DNA of 64,000 nt from Paenibacillus silvestris (GCF_009882985.1 NZ_WTUZ01000014.1:136017-200016), one strand, 5' to 3'. Shown: positions 8,146 to 17,592, counted from the stretch's first letter. The notes: generated from the letters alone by a model not told the origin. Made by a program: numbers and translations.

Positions 8146-9158
8146 ACGCAGACGATAATTTGTCGGCTGAACTTTCCTTTGTTGACTGCGCAGCGCTCCG
8201 CAATGTGGAAGCCTGCCTGCTCGAGGAGCGGATCGATCTGCTCCGTCGTAATAATGACTGCACGCTGTGCCAAGCGGCGAGCGGACTGCAGCATTTCCAG
8301 CTGCTCGTCCTCCGGCAGCTTCGAGCATAGGTTGTACGGCATGTCGAGAATCAGCGCGTCATAGCGGCTCTGTGTGCTGCCAGCGAGGGCTGGAGCGGCA
8401 GTGTTGGCGGCAGCGGTAGTAGCTGCAGCGACAGAGGCATGGACTGGGAGGGCTGCTGGCAGGCCCAGCGTCCGCATGTCTCCAAGCGTGACCACGTTCG
8501 GCATGCCGAAGTGGGCCAGATTCACCCGCGCGCCGCGCACCGCCAGCGGGTTCATGTCATTGCCGACGATGTCGATGCCCATCGACATCGCTTCCACCAG
8601 CACCGTGCCGATGCCGCAGCACGGGTCCATGGCCCGCGTGCCCTCGGTGACGGGCACGGCGATGTTCACCACCGCCCGCGCTACGCGCGTGCTCAGGGCG
8701 GTGGAATAGTTCTGCGGCTTCTGCTGATGCCGAAGCCAGACGGCTTCGCCGTAGGAGCAGTTGCCGAATAACCAGCGGTTTCCCAGCTGCGTCACGGCGA
8801 ACCACTGCTCCGGATTCCGCATCTCGGCTTTGCCTCCGAGATGCTGGCCTAGTTCGCGTGCGATATCCCGCCGCCGGTTAGTGCCAACCGGCGTGTCCGT
8901 CTCCGCGAACACAACCTTGAACGTTGACCCGCTTACGGCCAACGTCTGGACCTGCGAGACCAGTTCCGGCAGACTGCCGGCCTCGCACGCAACGTCCAGC
9001 CGCAGCTTCAGGAATGGGCTGCGGCTCGGTTCCACCCTGCGCGGGCTGATCGCGTAGCCCGCGCCGAGCACGGTACCTGCGCCCAGTAAGGTACGCAGCT
9101 CTAACTGACATAGCGCCTGCTCGTCTTCGTGGCAGGCGTAAGTATAGATATGTTCCAT
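8142..9158 (-). CDS. THUMP/TRM11-type RNA methyltransferase-like protein
   Basis: Rossmann methyltransferase motifs are clear: motif I AMDPCCGIGTVLVEA, the acidic SAM loop DIVGNDMNPLAVRGA, and motif IV LILDMPYNL, the N6/N2-methyltransferase type (D/N-P-P-Y-like). The N-terminal half is a THUMP-like region, and AVTQLGNRWLFG with the following WLRHQQKP precedes the catalytic domain as in Trm11/TrmN-type enzymes acting on tRNA guanosines. Between motif III and motif IV is an alanine-rich insertion (roughly residues 237-268) not needed for the fold. The exact target base is not readable. Confidence 0.82.
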   Translation of the reverse strand: MEHIYTYACHEDEQALCQLELRTLLGAGTVLGAGYAISPRRVEPSRSPFLKLRLDVACEAGSLPELVSQVQTLAVSGSTFKVVFAETDTPVGTNRRRDIARELGQHLGGKAEMRNPEQWFAVTQLGNRWLFGNCSYGEAVWLRHQQKPQNYSTALSTRVARAVVNIAVPVTEGTRAMDPCCGIGTVLVEAMSMGIDIVGNDMNPLAVRGARVNLAHFGMPNVVTLGDMRTLGLPAALPVHASVAAATTAAANTAAPALAGSTQSRYDALILDMPYNLCSKLPEDEQLEMLQSARRLAQRAVIITTEQIDPLLEQAGFHIAERCAVNKGKFSRQIIVCV

Positions 9159-9192
9159 AAATAGGTATCCCTCTTTTAAGTGTGACTCTATT

Positions 9193-10089
9193 TCAAGCGC
9201 TGAAGTCTTTGCTTTCGCTTAGGAATTGCTGTGTGACCTGCTTCATGAAGGTTTTGGTCGTCTGGCACAAGAACATGTCCTTGCGATAAACGATGCCAAC
9301 GTCCTTTTGTGGTACAGGGTTCATAATCGGAATGCAGCGGATCTCGCTGCTCTGAATGCTTGCCACGTAGGAACCGGGCAAAACCGCACCGCACACATTA
9401 TTTTTAGCCATTTGCAGTAAAGATTCGAGCGTGGACAACTCCAACACTGGCTTACATAGCAGATCTGCTTGCTCGCAGCATGCCTCTATCATGTACCGGA
9501 CGTAAAATTTCTTGGGCAGCATAGCTACTGGCAGCTGAACAAGGTCCTCTAGCTGAATCGACTTGGCGCCAGATAACGGATGATCCTTGGAGACGACTAG
9601 CAGTAGTTTTTCGTTATACAAGGGAATCTGAACAAGCTGCTCATTCTCTTCCGGCAAAAAAACAACGCCTAAGTCCAGCTGATTATTCAGCAAGCCTTCT
9701 ATCGTTTCTTCGGTGGCCAGTTCGGCTACCGACAGCTCTATTTTCGGATACTCCGCATGAAAAGCCATAATCGTAGCCGTCAGCAGATGATTACCGGAGC
9801 AGCCAACCCGCAGCCTTCCCCGCTGCATGCCTTGGATCTCATTGAAAGCAGCCTGTGCTTGGTCCAGCTCATGGAAAATATTCCGGCTATGTTTAAGCAG
9901 AATCTCTCCTGCTTCTGTCACGTAAACCTTTTTGCCGATACGCTGAAAAAGAGGTGAACCAATCCGCTGCTCTAGGACGCGAATTTGCTGACTTAACGTC
10001 GGCTGGCTAATCCCCAGCTTCTCGGCGGCTTTCGTGAAATGCAATTCTTCACAAACGGCCAGAAAGTATGCCAACAACCGATAATCCAT
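9193..10089 (-). CDS. LysR-family transcriptional regulator
   Basis: The N-terminal winged helix is canonical (FLAVCEELHFTKAAEKLGISQPTLSQQIRVLEQRIG), followed by a linker helix and a type 2 periplasmic-binding-fold effector domain (LRVGCSGNHLLTATIMAF, LDLGVVFLPEEN). Length of 298 residues is normal. It is divergent from the branched-chain aminotransferase at 10217, with 127 bases between, which suggests it controls that gene and itself. A weak GGGGG-containing site precedes ATG 10089. The effector is unknown. Confidence 0.92.
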   Translation of the reverse strand: MDYRLLAYFLAVCEELHFTKAAEKLGISQPTLSQQIRVLEQRIGSPLFQRIGKKVYVTEAGEILLKHSRNIFHELDQAQAAFNEIQGMQRGRLRVGCSGNHLLTATIMAFHAEYPKIELSVAELATEETIEGLLNNQLDLGVVFLPEENEQLVQIPLYNEKLLLVVSKDHPLSGAKSIQLEDLVQLPVAMLPKKFYVRYMIEACCEQADLLCKPVLELSTLESLLQMAKNNVCGAVLPGSYVASIQSSEIRCIPIMNPVPQKDVGIVYRKDMFLCQTTKTFMKQVTQQFLSESKDFSA

Positions 10090-10143
10090 CTCATAGGCCC
10101 CCGTTCATAGCGATTAACTATGATCGTAATTGAAATTTCACAA

Positions 10144-10172
10144 TTGATCAATGATTGTTATTTTTCTATAGT
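10144..10172 (+). promoter_or_regulatory. Probable sigma-A promoter of the aminotransferase gene
   Basis: TTGATC at 10144-10149 and TATAGT at 10167-10172 are spaced by 17 bases, 44 bases before the ATG. The surrounding AT-rich sequence between the two divergent genes is the likely LysR operator region. Confidence 0.55.
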
Positions 10173-10216
10173 ATAGAATAACGGTTAAGATCGTAAACGA
10201 AAGGTGGTTACTTGCC

Positions 10217-11287
10217 ATGTATGGACAAATTCGATTTGAACGCAATCCGCACCTCAAAACAAAACCAGGCATCCAGGATGACTTAGGCTTTGGGCGTATC
10301 TTTACTGACCATATGCTTGTGCTGGACTACGAGGAAGGACAAGGTTGGCATGATCCGCGGATCATTCCTTATGCTCCGCTGTCTTATGACCCTGCCGCGA
10401 TGATTTTTCATTATGGGCAAGCTGTTTTTGAAGGGTTAAAAGCATTTCGGACCGAAAGCGGCGAGATCCAGATTTTCCGCCCCGACCAGAATGCCAAACG
10501 ACTTAACCGTTCGAGTGAACGGCTTAATATGCCTCCGATTGATGAGACATTCATCGTAAATGCTATTCAGGAGCTCGTTCGTGTTGATGCTGACTGGGTG
10601 CCAAGCAAACAGGGCGCTTCTCTCTATATTCGTCCCTTCGTAATTGCTACAGAAGCCGGTCTAGGTGTCCGCCCTTCTTCGCGCTACTCCTTCGTTGTCA
10701 TTATGTCGCCTGTTGGCGCTTACTATGAGGAGGGGCTTCAGCCCGTCAAAATCCTCGTAGAGAGCCATTATGCAAGAGCCGTTCACGGCGGTACCGGCGG
10801 TGCCAAAGCTGCTGGCAACTACGCAGCCAGCTTGAAGGCGCAAGTGCTTGCTAAGGAGCATGACTGCGCTCAAGTGCTATGGCTGGACGCTATCGATAAG
10901 AAAAGCCTAGAGGAAGTCGGCAGCATGAACGTCTTTTTCAAAATTGGCGGGGAAGTTATCACGCCAAGCCTCAGCGGCTCCATCTTGGAGGGCATCACCC
11001 GCAAAAGCATCATCCACTTGCTAAGCGATTGGGGCATCCCCGTCACGGAGCGGAGAATCTCCATCGACGAAATCGTGCAAGCGTATGAGAACGGCACGCT
11101 GGAAGAAGCCTTCGGCACCGGCACAGCCGCTGTTGTCTCGCCTATTGGCAGCCTGCTGTGGCAGGACACTCCAATGGTCATTAACAATGGCGAGATCGGG
11201 GAGCTTGTGCACAAGCTTTACGACACGATCACAGGCATCCAGTATGGCCGTATCGCAGATAAGCACGGCTGGATGGTAACTTGCTAA
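10217..11287 (+). CDS. ilvE: Branched-chain amino acid aminotransferase
   Basis: This 356-residue fold-type IV PLP enzyme transfers amino groups between Leu, Ile or Val and 2-oxoglutarate. It is of the longer BCAT type (B. subtilis IlvK/YbgE length). Visible motifs are AMIFHYGQAVFEGLKAFRTE, the PLP-lysine region GTGGAKAAGNYAASLKAQ, and EVGSMNVFFKIGG with TPSLSGSILEGITRKS. AAAGGTGG precedes ATG 10217 by nine bases. It is divergent from a LysR regulator and ends at a good terminator, so it is a single-gene unit. The physiological direction (synthesis or degradation) is not determined by sequence. Confidence 0.94.
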   Translation: MYGQIRFERNPHLKTKPGIQDDLGFGRIFTDHMLVLDYEEGQGWHDPRIIPYAPLSYDPAAMIFHYGQAVFEGLKAFRTESGEIQIFRPDQNAKRLNRSSERLNMPPIDETFIVNAIQELVRVDADWVPSKQGASLYIRPFVIATEAGLGVRPSSRYSFVVIMSPVGAYYEEGLQPVKILVESHYARAVHGGTGGAKAAGNYAASLKAQVLAKEHDCAQVLWLDAIDKKSLEEVGSMNVFFKIGGEVITPSLSGSILEGITRKSIIHLLSDWGIPVTERRISIDEIVQAYENGTLEEAFGTGTAAVVSPIGSLLWQDTPMVINNGEIGELVHKLYDTITGIQYGRIADKHGWMVTC

Positions 11288-11304
11288 ACATACCAAGCAT
11301 ATTG

Positions 11305-11350
11305 AAGAACCTTTCCTTCCACGCAGGTGGCTTGAAAGGTTCTTTTTTTT
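11305..11350 (+). terminator. Rho-independent terminator after the aminotransferase
   Basis: AAGAACCTTTC pairs perfectly with GAAAGGTTCTT, followed by eight T. Confidence 0.93.
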
Positions 11351-11386
11351 CGTCCCCATTTGAAGGTGAACACGTTGCGAGCTTGT

Positions 11387-11585
11387 GGGCTACCGAATGA
11401 ATCGTTTCCCTGAAATTAACGCCGATTACTCCTGCTATTGCATTCCTCGGGCCGGGCCAGCGCAGATTAACGGTAGATTTTCCTGTTATTGCAACTGCAT
11501 GGCATCGTATCAGATCACCCCATAGGAACAGGGCTACCAAATGAACCGACTCCTTGCAATTAAAGCCGATTCCCTCTGCTATTTC
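11387..11585. repeat. Intergenic direct repeat, two copies of about 55 bp
   Basis: Copy 1 (11387-11441) and copy 2 (11531-11585) both begin GGGCTACC and share AATGAA, a central ATTAA-GCCGATT block and CTGCTATT. No gene is visible. Between them is GATTAACGGTAGATTTTCC. Both sequence types recur near 56676 and 56837, so this is a dispersed non-coding family. Confidence 0.6.
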
Positions 11586-11618
11586 CCACATCTTGCGTCA
11601 ATTAATGACCTGTATCAA

Positions 11619-11657
11619 GAAAAACAAAATAAGGGTCAAGCCTCTGCTTAACCCTTA
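11619..11657 (-). terminator. Rho-independent terminator after mqo
   Basis: On the minus strand AAGGGTTAAGC pairs with GCTTGACCCTT (one T-G), followed by ATTTTGTTTTT. Confidence 0.88.
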
Positions 11658-11664
11658 AGTCACT

Positions 11665-13182
11665 TTATGATACGGTGCGGCTAGCTACCTTTAACGGCAA
11701 GTTCTCAACTAGACCAAGCGCCCGTGCTGTTGAAGAATCAATTTGTTTGATCAGCTCAGGATTTTTCAGAAGGGATACGCCGAAAGAAGGAATCATCTCT
11801 TTGATTTTCGGTTCCCACGCTTTTGCGTGTTGCGGGAAGCACTTTTTGATTAAGTTAAGCATAACTGAAACCGCCGTAGATGCCCCTGGAGAAGCGCCTA
11901 GCAAAGCTGCGATTGAACCGTCAGCGGCACTAACCAGCTCTGTACCAAATTGAAGCGTTCCTTTGCCAGCAGCCGTATCTTTGATAACCTGCACGCGCTG
12001 CCCAGCAACCACCAAATCCCAATCCTCGCTTTTGGCATTCGGCACAAACTCACGCAAAGCCTCCATACGCTGTTCTTTGGATAACATAACTTCCTTGATC
12101 AGGTATTTGGTTAATGACATGTTTTTGCTGCCTGCCGCTAGCATCGTTACGAGGTTATCCGTTTTTACGGAAGTGATTAAGTCAAACATGGAGCCGGTTT
12201 TCAAGAACTTCGGTGAGAAGCCAGCGAACGGTCCAAAGAACAATGACTTTTTCTTATCGATAAATCTCGTGTCCAAATGCGGAACCGACATCGGAGGAGC
12301 ACCCACTGGTGCTTTGCCGTATACTTTTGCAAAATGCTGATCTACGATTTCCGGTTTCTGACACACCATAAATATGCCGCTTACCGGGAATCCGCCGATC
12401 CCTCTTCCTTCAGGGATACCGGATTTCTGCAGCAAATGCAAACTTCCTCCACCTGCGCCGATGAAGACAAATTTCGCCGTATGGTGATCGACGTTACCGT
12501 TATCGAGATTACGGACTTTCAACTCCCACGAACCATCGTTCGTACGTTTCATATCATCCACGCTATGTTTGAACTTGATATCGACGTTTTGACTCTTTAG
12601 GTGAGTAAACAAGTTGCGCGTTAATGCGCCAAAGTTCACATCAGTGCCCGATTCGATTCTTGTTGCTGCGATAGGTTCATTCAATTCCCGATCTTTCATA
12701 ATAAGTGGAATCCATTCCGCTAGTTTAGACGGGTCATCGGAAAATTCCATTCCTTGGAACAATGGATTGCTTGTCAGTGCTTCAAAGCGTTTTTTCAAAA
12801 ATGCTACATTTTGCGCCCCTTGTACTAGACTCATATGAGGCAGTGGAGCGATAAAGTCTTGCGGATTGCGGATCAAATTACTATTGACCAAGTAAGACCA
12901 GAACTGTTTGGAAACCTGAAACTCTTCATTCGTTTTGATAGCTTTGCTAATATCTATGGATCCGTCCGCTTGTTCGACGGTGTAGTTAAGCTCACATAAT
13001 GAAGAATGTCCCGTTCCCGCGTTATTCCATTCGTTAGAGCTTTCCTCTCCAGCGCTTGCGAGTTTCTCAATCACTGTAATTTTCCATTCCGGCACTAACT
13101 CTTTCAACAGTGACCCCAAGGTCGCACTCATGATTCCGGCACCAATTAAGATAACATCTGTTTCAATTTGTCTGTTGCTCAT
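11665..13182 (-). CDS. mqo: Malate:quinone oxidoreductase
   Basis: Mqo is a membrane-associated FAD enzyme that oxidises malate to oxaloacetate and passes electrons to quinone. The 505-residue protein has the FAD-binding start [21 protein letters not shown], the family block [41 protein letters not shown], and the C-terminal [16 protein letters not shown]. No frameshift is seen. It has its own terminator and a possible promoter at 13324-13353. With fumC at 4441 it gives fumarate to malate to oxaloacetate with direct quinone reduction. Confidence 0.96.
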   Translation of the reverse strand: MSNRQIETDVILIGAGIMSATLGSLLKELVPEWKITVIEKLASAGEESSNEWNNAGTGHSSLCELNYTVEQADGSIDISKAIKTNEEFQVSKQFWSYLVNSNLIRNPQDFIAPLPHMSLVQGAQNVAFLKKRFEALTSNPLFQGMEFSDDPSKLAEWIPLIMKDRELNEPIAATRIESGTDVNFGALTRNLFTHLKSQNVDIKFKHSVDDMKRTNDGSWELKVRNLDNGNVDHHTAKFVFIGAGGGSLHLLQKSGIPEGRGIGGFPVSGIFMVCQKPEIVDQHFAKVYGKAPVGAPPMSVPHLDTRFIDKKKSLFFGPFAGFSPKFLKTGSMFDLITSVKTDNLVTMLAAGSKNMSLTKYLIKEVMLSKEQRMEALREFVPNAKSEDWDLVVAGQRVQVIKDTAAGKGTLQFGTELVSAADGSIAALLGASPGASTAVSVMLNLIKKCFPQHAKAWEPKIKEMIPSFGVSLLKNPELIKQIDSSTARALGLVENLPLKVASRTVS

Positions 13183-13323
13183 TTTAACCGTCCTTATACC
13201 CTAAGATTTGCAGAAAGGATGTAGGCGTTCTTGGTTAGACGCTACAGCAAGCCAGGGAGCAAGCTAGTCACACATCTTTTCTGGATCAAAACTAACCCAT
13301 TTTTATAAAATATTTATTTAACT

Positions 13324-13353
13324 ATTATATGATAGTTATAAGCCATACGACAA
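13324..13353 (-). promoter_or_regulatory. Candidate mqo promoter with overlapping palindrome
   Basis: On the minus strand TTGTCG, 18 bases, then TATAAT. The -10 lies inside an AT-rich inverted repeat (ATAACTAT with ATAGTTAT), which could be an operator. The leader to the mqo start would be about 135 bases. The rest of 13183-13528 shows no gene. Confidence 0.45.
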
Positions 13354-13478
13354 GAAGTAAGGCAAAGAAGCCTTGCAGGATAATCCTTACAGCCTGCGAA
13401 TATACTTCCACGAAAGCTATTTCAATGACATTTACGCCTATCTTTACTTAGTATTTTGATCCAATTTATCGTATTTAA

Positions 13479-13501
13479 CCCCGCAGTAGTAAACTGCGGG
13501 G
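13479..13501 (-). terminator. Hairpin downstream of the DUF1232 gene
   Basis: CCCCGCAGT and ACTGCGGGG form a perfect 9-bp stem with a five-base loop. The following T-run on the minus strand is poor (TTAAAT), so it may be a weak terminator or a stabilising 3' hairpin. Confidence 0.5.
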
Positions 13502-13528
13502 CGAATTCTGTTACAGCGACGTGAACTC

Positions 13529-13954
13529 TCAGTGCTGCTCAGGTGCCTCTTTCTTTTCCTGATCAGCTACGATTTTCCCGTCAATATCGATAATATCCTT
13601 GGACTTCACAGCTTCATCTCCGAAAAAGTCCCTCAGTTTACTCTTTGCTTTGAACTTCACGTCGTCATCGATGTTCTTCGCGACAACAGCGAGAGCTAAT
13701 CCAAGCGCGCTCAAATCATCGACATAGCCAACAATCGGCAGCAAATCCGGGATAAGATCCAGCGGCAGGATGAGATAGCCCAGTGTCCCGTAGATTTGTA
13801 CTTTAGCTTTGAGCGGTGTTCTTGGACTTTCTACCGCATAGTACAGCAACAAACCGCTGTAGACTGCTTTGCTTCCTACCTTTTTCGCGCCTTTTTTCAG
13901 TTTGGACCAGAAATCTTCCGGATTAAAATACTTTTGATATTTAGAAGCGTCCAT
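13529..13954 (-). CDS. YkvA/DUF1232-family protein
   Basis: The 141-residue protein has the DUF1232 core LGYLILPLDLIPDLLPIVGYVDDLSALGLAL, a short hydrophobic pair with the conserved PxDLIPD...GYxDD motif. The N-terminus is basic and the C-terminus charged and probably disordered. Family function is unknown; the hydrophobic core suggests membrane association. It is transcribed alone, downstream of the aguA-aguB-lysE operon, from which a terminator at 14038 separates it. Confidence 0.85.
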   Translation of the reverse strand: MDASKYQKYFNPEDFWSKLKKGAKKVGSKAVYSGLLLYYAVESPRTPLKAKVQIYGTLGYLILPLDLIPDLLPIVGYVDDLSALGLALAVVAKNIDDDVKFKAKSKLRDFFGDEAVKSKDIIDIDGKIVADQEKKEAPEQH

Positions 13955-14037
13955 TTCGTGATCACTCCATTCTTATGGCCACTATTATACCACAACGCTA
14001 GCAATGAGCTAAATCGCGTCCTCTCACACCTGCAATA

Positions 14038-14064
14038 TAAAAGGCTACTCCCCTAGGAGCAGCC
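14038..14064 (-). terminator. Terminator overlapping the lysE stop codon
   Basis: On the minus strand GGCTGCTCC and GGGAGTAGCC form a hairpin whose 3' arm contains the TAG stop of the LysE gene, followed by TTTTA. The stop codon is therefore part of the terminator. Confidence 0.65.
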
Positions 14065-14665
14065 CGATGATGGCCACAAGGCCAAATATAGTTAAAGTGA
14101 CACCCGATATCCGGTTAATCCAGCGATACACAGAAATAGGCATGCGATCGCGAAACATCCCAATCACGAAGCTAAGCGCTAACCACCATAAGGCGGAACC
14201 AGCGAATACGCCAATCACCAGAGCGATGGCCGCAGCCATGCCGGTTTGTGCGCCACCCATGCCTAAACCAGCAAAAGCGCCGAGGAAAGACATAATGGTC
14301 ATCGGATTGGTGATCGTGAGCATGAGGGTCGACGCATACGATTTGAGCAGCGTATCACCTGAAGCTTTGGCCGCTTCTGTAGCAGGCCGAGAACGAAAGG
14401 TTTGCGCGCCCAAATAGATCAGGAATAAACCGCCTACCGCTTGCAGCAGCACCTTTTGATCAAGGAGAAAGCTCGTGACAAGTGTCAGACCGAATCCGGC
14501 GATAAACCCGTAGAAAGCATCTGCTGTTGCTGCCCCCAGACCGGACAAAAAGCCATGCAAACGGCCCAATGTGATTGTTCTTCGAATGCACAAAATACCA
14601 ATAGGTCCTACCGGCGCTGCGATCGAGAGCCCAAGTAAAATACCTTTCAACAATGGAATCAGCAT
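14045..14665 (-). CDS. LysE-family amino acid/metabolite exporter
   Basis: A 206-residue, six-helix LysE/RhtB-type membrane protein: it opens LLKGILLGLSIAAPVGPIGILCIRRT, the family signature APVGPIG, and has the conserved NPMTIMSFLGAFAGLG block in the middle. Members export amino acids or small cations. It starts three bases after the aguB stop, so translation is coupled. Operon membership suggests it may export agmatine, putrescine or an amino acid; the substrate is not readable from sequence. Confidence 0.9.
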   Translation of the reverse strand: MLIPLLKGILLGLSIAAPVGPIGILCIRRTITLGRLHGFLSGLGAATADAFYGFIAGFGLTLVTSFLLDQKVLLQAVGGLFLIYLGAQTFRSRPATEAAKASGDTLLKSYASTLMLTITNPMTIMSFLGAFAGLGMGGAQTGMAAAIALVIGVFAGSALWWLALSFVIGMFRDRMPISVYRWINRISGVTLTIFGLVAIIGLLLGE

Positions 14666-14668
14666 TAC

Positions 14669-15544
14669 TTACAGCACCTGATCTCCATCGTAGGTAGTAA
14701 TTTTTTTGTAAAGATCCGGACGACGGTCGCGGAAAATGCCCCACTCGATCCGTTGAATTTCTAACTGATCCAGGTCGAATTCAGCGACAAGCACTGTCTC
14801 TTCCGTGCGGCCTGCCTCCTCGATCATGTTGCCTTGCGGGCCAGCAATGAAAGATGATCCATAGAAGTCGATGCTGGAATCCTCATCCACTTCTTTACCA
14901 ATGCGATTCGAAGCAATAACCGGCATCAAGTTCGATGCGGCGTGTCCGCGCATGCACATTTGCCAGTGATCTTTCGAATCAATGGAGCCGTCCTGCGGTT
15001 CAGAGCCGATTGCCGTTGGGTAGAACAGCAGCTCTGCCCCCATCAAAGCCATCACTCTCGCTGCTTCCGGGTACCATTGATCCCAACAAACGCCTACGCC
15101 TATTTTGGCGTAACGGGTTTTCCACACTTTGAATCCAGTATCGCCAGGATTGAAGTAGAACTTCTCTTCATACCCCGGACCGTCCGGAATATGACTCTTG
15201 CGGTAAGTGCCGAGCACTTGACCATCGGCATCAATCACAGCTAGCGAATTGTAGCGTGCATAATTCTTTTTCTCATAAAAAGAAATCGGCAGCACTACCT
15301 CAAGCTCTTTGGCAATCTCACGGAAATAATTGATTGCTTTATTATTCTCCAATTCGGTCGCGTAAATGTAATAATCCGATTTTTCTTTTTGGCAGAAATA
15401 CGGCGTCTCGAACAGCTCTTGAATCAAAATAATTTGCGCGCCTTTTGCAGCAGCTTCGCGAACTAAAACCTCCGCTTTGCGAATGTTTTCATCTATGTTT
15501 GTCGTGCAACTCATTTGCGTTGCCGCTACTTTTACGTTTCTCAC
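14669..15544 (-). CDS. aguB: N-carbamoylputrescine amidase
   Basis: This nitrilase-superfamily enzyme hydrolyses N-carbamoylputrescine to putrescine, CO2 and ammonia. The catalytic Glu (LIQELFETPYF), Lys (YRKSHIPDGPGY) and Cys (GVGVCWDQWYPEAAR) are all present, and the 291-residue length is usual. It starts at GTG 15544, and its AAAGGGTGA ribosome binding site overlaps the aguA stop codon six bases upstream. It forms an operon with aguA and a LysE-type exporter. Confidence 0.94.
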   Translation of the reverse strand: MRNVKVAATQMSCTTNIDENIRKAEVLVREAAAKGAQIILIQELFETPYFCQKEKSDYYIYATELENNKAINYFREIAKELEVVLPISFYEKKNYARYNSLAVIDADGQVLGTYRKSHIPDGPGYEEKFYFNPGDTGFKVWKTRYAKIGVGVCWDQWYPEAARVMALMGAELLFYPTAIGSEPQDGSIDSKDHWQMCMRGHAASNLMPVIASNRIGKEVDEDSSIDFYGSSFIAGPQGNMIEEAGRTEETVLVAEFDLDQLEIQRIEWGIFRDRRPDLYKKITTYDGDQVL

Positions 15545-15550
15545 AATGGA

Positions 15551-16588
15551 TCACCCTTTCTTACTTGCAGGCATTTGTTGCGTTGTGCAGTGGACGTTTC
15601 CGCCTTCTTTGATAATCGACATACCGTTGATTTTGCGAATTCTGCGATCCGGGAACGCCGCGCTCAGCACTTCTTCTGCTTTGCGATCCGTCTCCGCTGC
15701 TGTCCCGCCGAACACTGGCAAAATGATACCGCCATTTACAAAATAAAAGTTCAAATAGCTTAGCGTTAAACGCTGCTCTTCAAAAAATGTGAGGGGTGGC
15801 TGTTCGATTTGGATAATCTCGAAGGAACGGCCTTTGGCATCTGTCGCATTGCGCAGAATCTCTAGATTTTCCTGTGTGATGGCATAATTGGCATCGGAAG
15901 GGTCATTGCATACTTGCAAAATAACTTTACCTGGAGCAGCGAAGCAGGCGATGTTATCGACATGACCGTCCGTTTCATCTCCGTCAAGTCCCTTGTTCAG
16001 CCAGATGATTTTCTCAACATTCACGAAGTCCTTAACAAGCTCTTCAATCGCCTCACGACTGAGTTCCGGGTTACGGTTCGTATTAAGCAAGCATTCTTCT
16101 GTCGTCAAAAGCGTGCCTTCTCCATCGACATGAATGGAGCCGCCTTCCATCACTAACGGAGCGTCAAAACGCTTCACGCCATGATGCTCCAGAATTTGTG
16201 GAGCCACGTTATCATCCAGGTCCCAAGGCGCATATTTGCCGCCCCAAGCATTGAATTTCCAATTCACCGCGGCAATCTCTTGCTGTTCATTCAACAAAAA
16301 GGTAGGACCATTGTCGCGGAACCAGGCATCATTATGTTCAATCACTAGGAAATCAACATTAGGCTCAGTAAACATCGCCTTAACCCGCTCTGCATCAGCA
16401 GGATTGACAATAATGGTCACAGCCTCGAACTCAGCAATAGCTTTCGCCAAATCCGCATAGCCCTTCGTTACAACAGCGTGATCTTCCGGGTACACCATAG
16501 AAGCTTGGACAGGCCACGAAATAAATGTGCGTTCATGTGTTGTCCACTCTGCGGGCATTTTATAGAGTAAATCCTTAGGTTTCGTCAT
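15551..16588 (-). CDS. aguA: Agmatine deiminase
   Basis: AguA converts agmatine to N-carbamoylputrescine and ammonia, the step before AguB. Family features are WFRDNGPTFLLN, LVMEGGSIHVDGEGTLLTTEECLLN, the DETDGHVDN block and the C-terminal catalytic Cys in EGGNVHCTTQQMP. I prefer ATG 16588 (MTKPKDLL) because AAGTGAG lies nine bases before it; ATG 16597 would touch that site directly. The 5' region to the divergent azoR gene is 254 bases. No arginine decarboxylase is present, so agmatine comes from elsewhere. Confidence 0.95.
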   Translation of the reverse strand: MTKPKDLLYKMPAEWTTHERTFISWPVQASMVYPEDHAVVTKGYADLAKAIAEFEAVTIIVNPADAERVKAMFTEPNVDFLVIEHNDAWFRDNGPTFLLNEQQEIAAVNWKFNAWGGKYAPWDLDDNVAPQILEHHGVKRFDAPLVMEGGSIHVDGEGTLLTTEECLLNTNRNPELSREAIEELVKDFVNVEKIIWLNKGLDGDETDGHVDNIACFAAPGKVILQVCNDPSDANYAITQENLEILRNATDAKGRSFEIIQIEQPPLTFFEEQRLTLSYLNFYFVNGGIILPVFGGTAAETDRKAEEVLSAAFPDRRIRKINGMSIIKEGGNVHCTTQQMPASKKG

Positions 16589-16842
16589 TTCATCCATCTC
16601 ACTTTATATGAATTTATTGGGTTGATCCTGATTAATACGAATTTGAGGCCAAAAAGCACCGTCTTTCATCATATAACAAAAGGGGCTTCCACTCAATGTA
16701 TAGAGGTTTACAATTTTAGAATGTCATGCTAACCATCCCTATGCAAATTCCATCCATAATTAGCTTCGTATAGTTTACTACCCGTTAATGAACATTAAAA
16801 AGGCTTGAAAAGCGCACAACACCTTAAGGAGGATGACCGACT

Positions 16843-17478
16843 TTGGCAACTATTTTACACATTACCGCACACCCTCATGATCATCAGGCTTCCTACAGTA
16901 TGGCTGTAGGTAAAGCCTTTATCGACGCTTATCGGGAAGCGAATCCTAACGACGAAGTGGTCCCAATCGACTTATACAAAATCTCGGTACCGCACATTGA
17001 CGCCGACGTGTTCAGCGGATGGGGCAAGCTAAGGAGCGGCCAGGAATTCAATTCGCTAAGCAAAGACGAACAAGCCAAGGTGGCTCGACTCGGTGAATTA
17101 ACCGACCAATTTGTTGCCGCGGATAAATACGTTTTTGTAACTCCGATGTGGAACTTTTCCTTTCCTCCTATTATGAAAGCCTACCTCGACTCGTTGTGTA
17201 CAGCAGGTAAAACCTTCAAATACACAGAAAGCGGTCCTGTCGGCCTATTGCCTGGCAAAAAGGCGCTGCATATCCAAGCCCGAGGCGGCGTGTATTCGGA
17301 AGGCCCGGCAGCTGCTATGGAGATGGGCCATCGTTATATTGGCATCATTATGTCTTTCTTCGGAATTACCGACTTCCAAGGGATTTTCATAGAGGGACAA
17401 GCTCAGTTCCCTGATAAAGCGGAGCAAATTAAAGAAGATGCGATTGCTAAGGCCAAGGATTTGGCGAAGAGTTTCTAA
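16843..17478 (+). CDS. azoR: FMN-dependent NADH-azoreductase family protein
   Basis: Flavodoxin-like quinone/azo reductase: FMN-phosphate region [40 protein letters not shown] and the [12 protein letters not shown] block. AzoR proteins reduce quinones and azo compounds with NADH and protect from quinone or thiol stress. The start is TTG 16843, supported by AAGGAGG nine bases upstream and by the normal 211-residue length. It is divergent from aguA. The hairpin after it has a T-run only on the other strand. Confidence 0.92.
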   Translation: MATILHITAHPHDHQASYSMAVGKAFIDAYREANPNDEVVPIDLYKISVPHIDADVFSGWGKLRSGQEFNSLSKDEQAKVARLGELTDQFVAADKYVFVTPMWNFSFPPIMKAYLDSLCTAGKTFKYTESGPVGLLPGKKALHIQARGGVYSEGPAAAMEMGHRYIGIIMSFFGITDFQGIFIEGQAQFPDKAEQIKEDAIAKAKDLAKSF

Positions 17479-17486
17479 AGACACAC

Positions 17487-17540
17487 AAAAAAGAGTCTGT
17501 TCCTGAAGCAGCTAATCGCAGCACTTCTGGAACACACTCT
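17487..17540 (-). terminator. Hairpin with T-run on the minus strand
   Basis: AGAGTGTGTTCC pairs with GGAACAGACTCT apart from one mismatch, followed on the minus strand by TTTTTT. It points against azoR and would end transcripts coming through the repeat block from the phosphoesterase gene. Confidence 0.6.
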
Positions 17541-17592
17541 AGTTAGGGGCTAAGCGGCTTGTATGTGCTTAGCTCCTTTATTTCGTTGAGGC

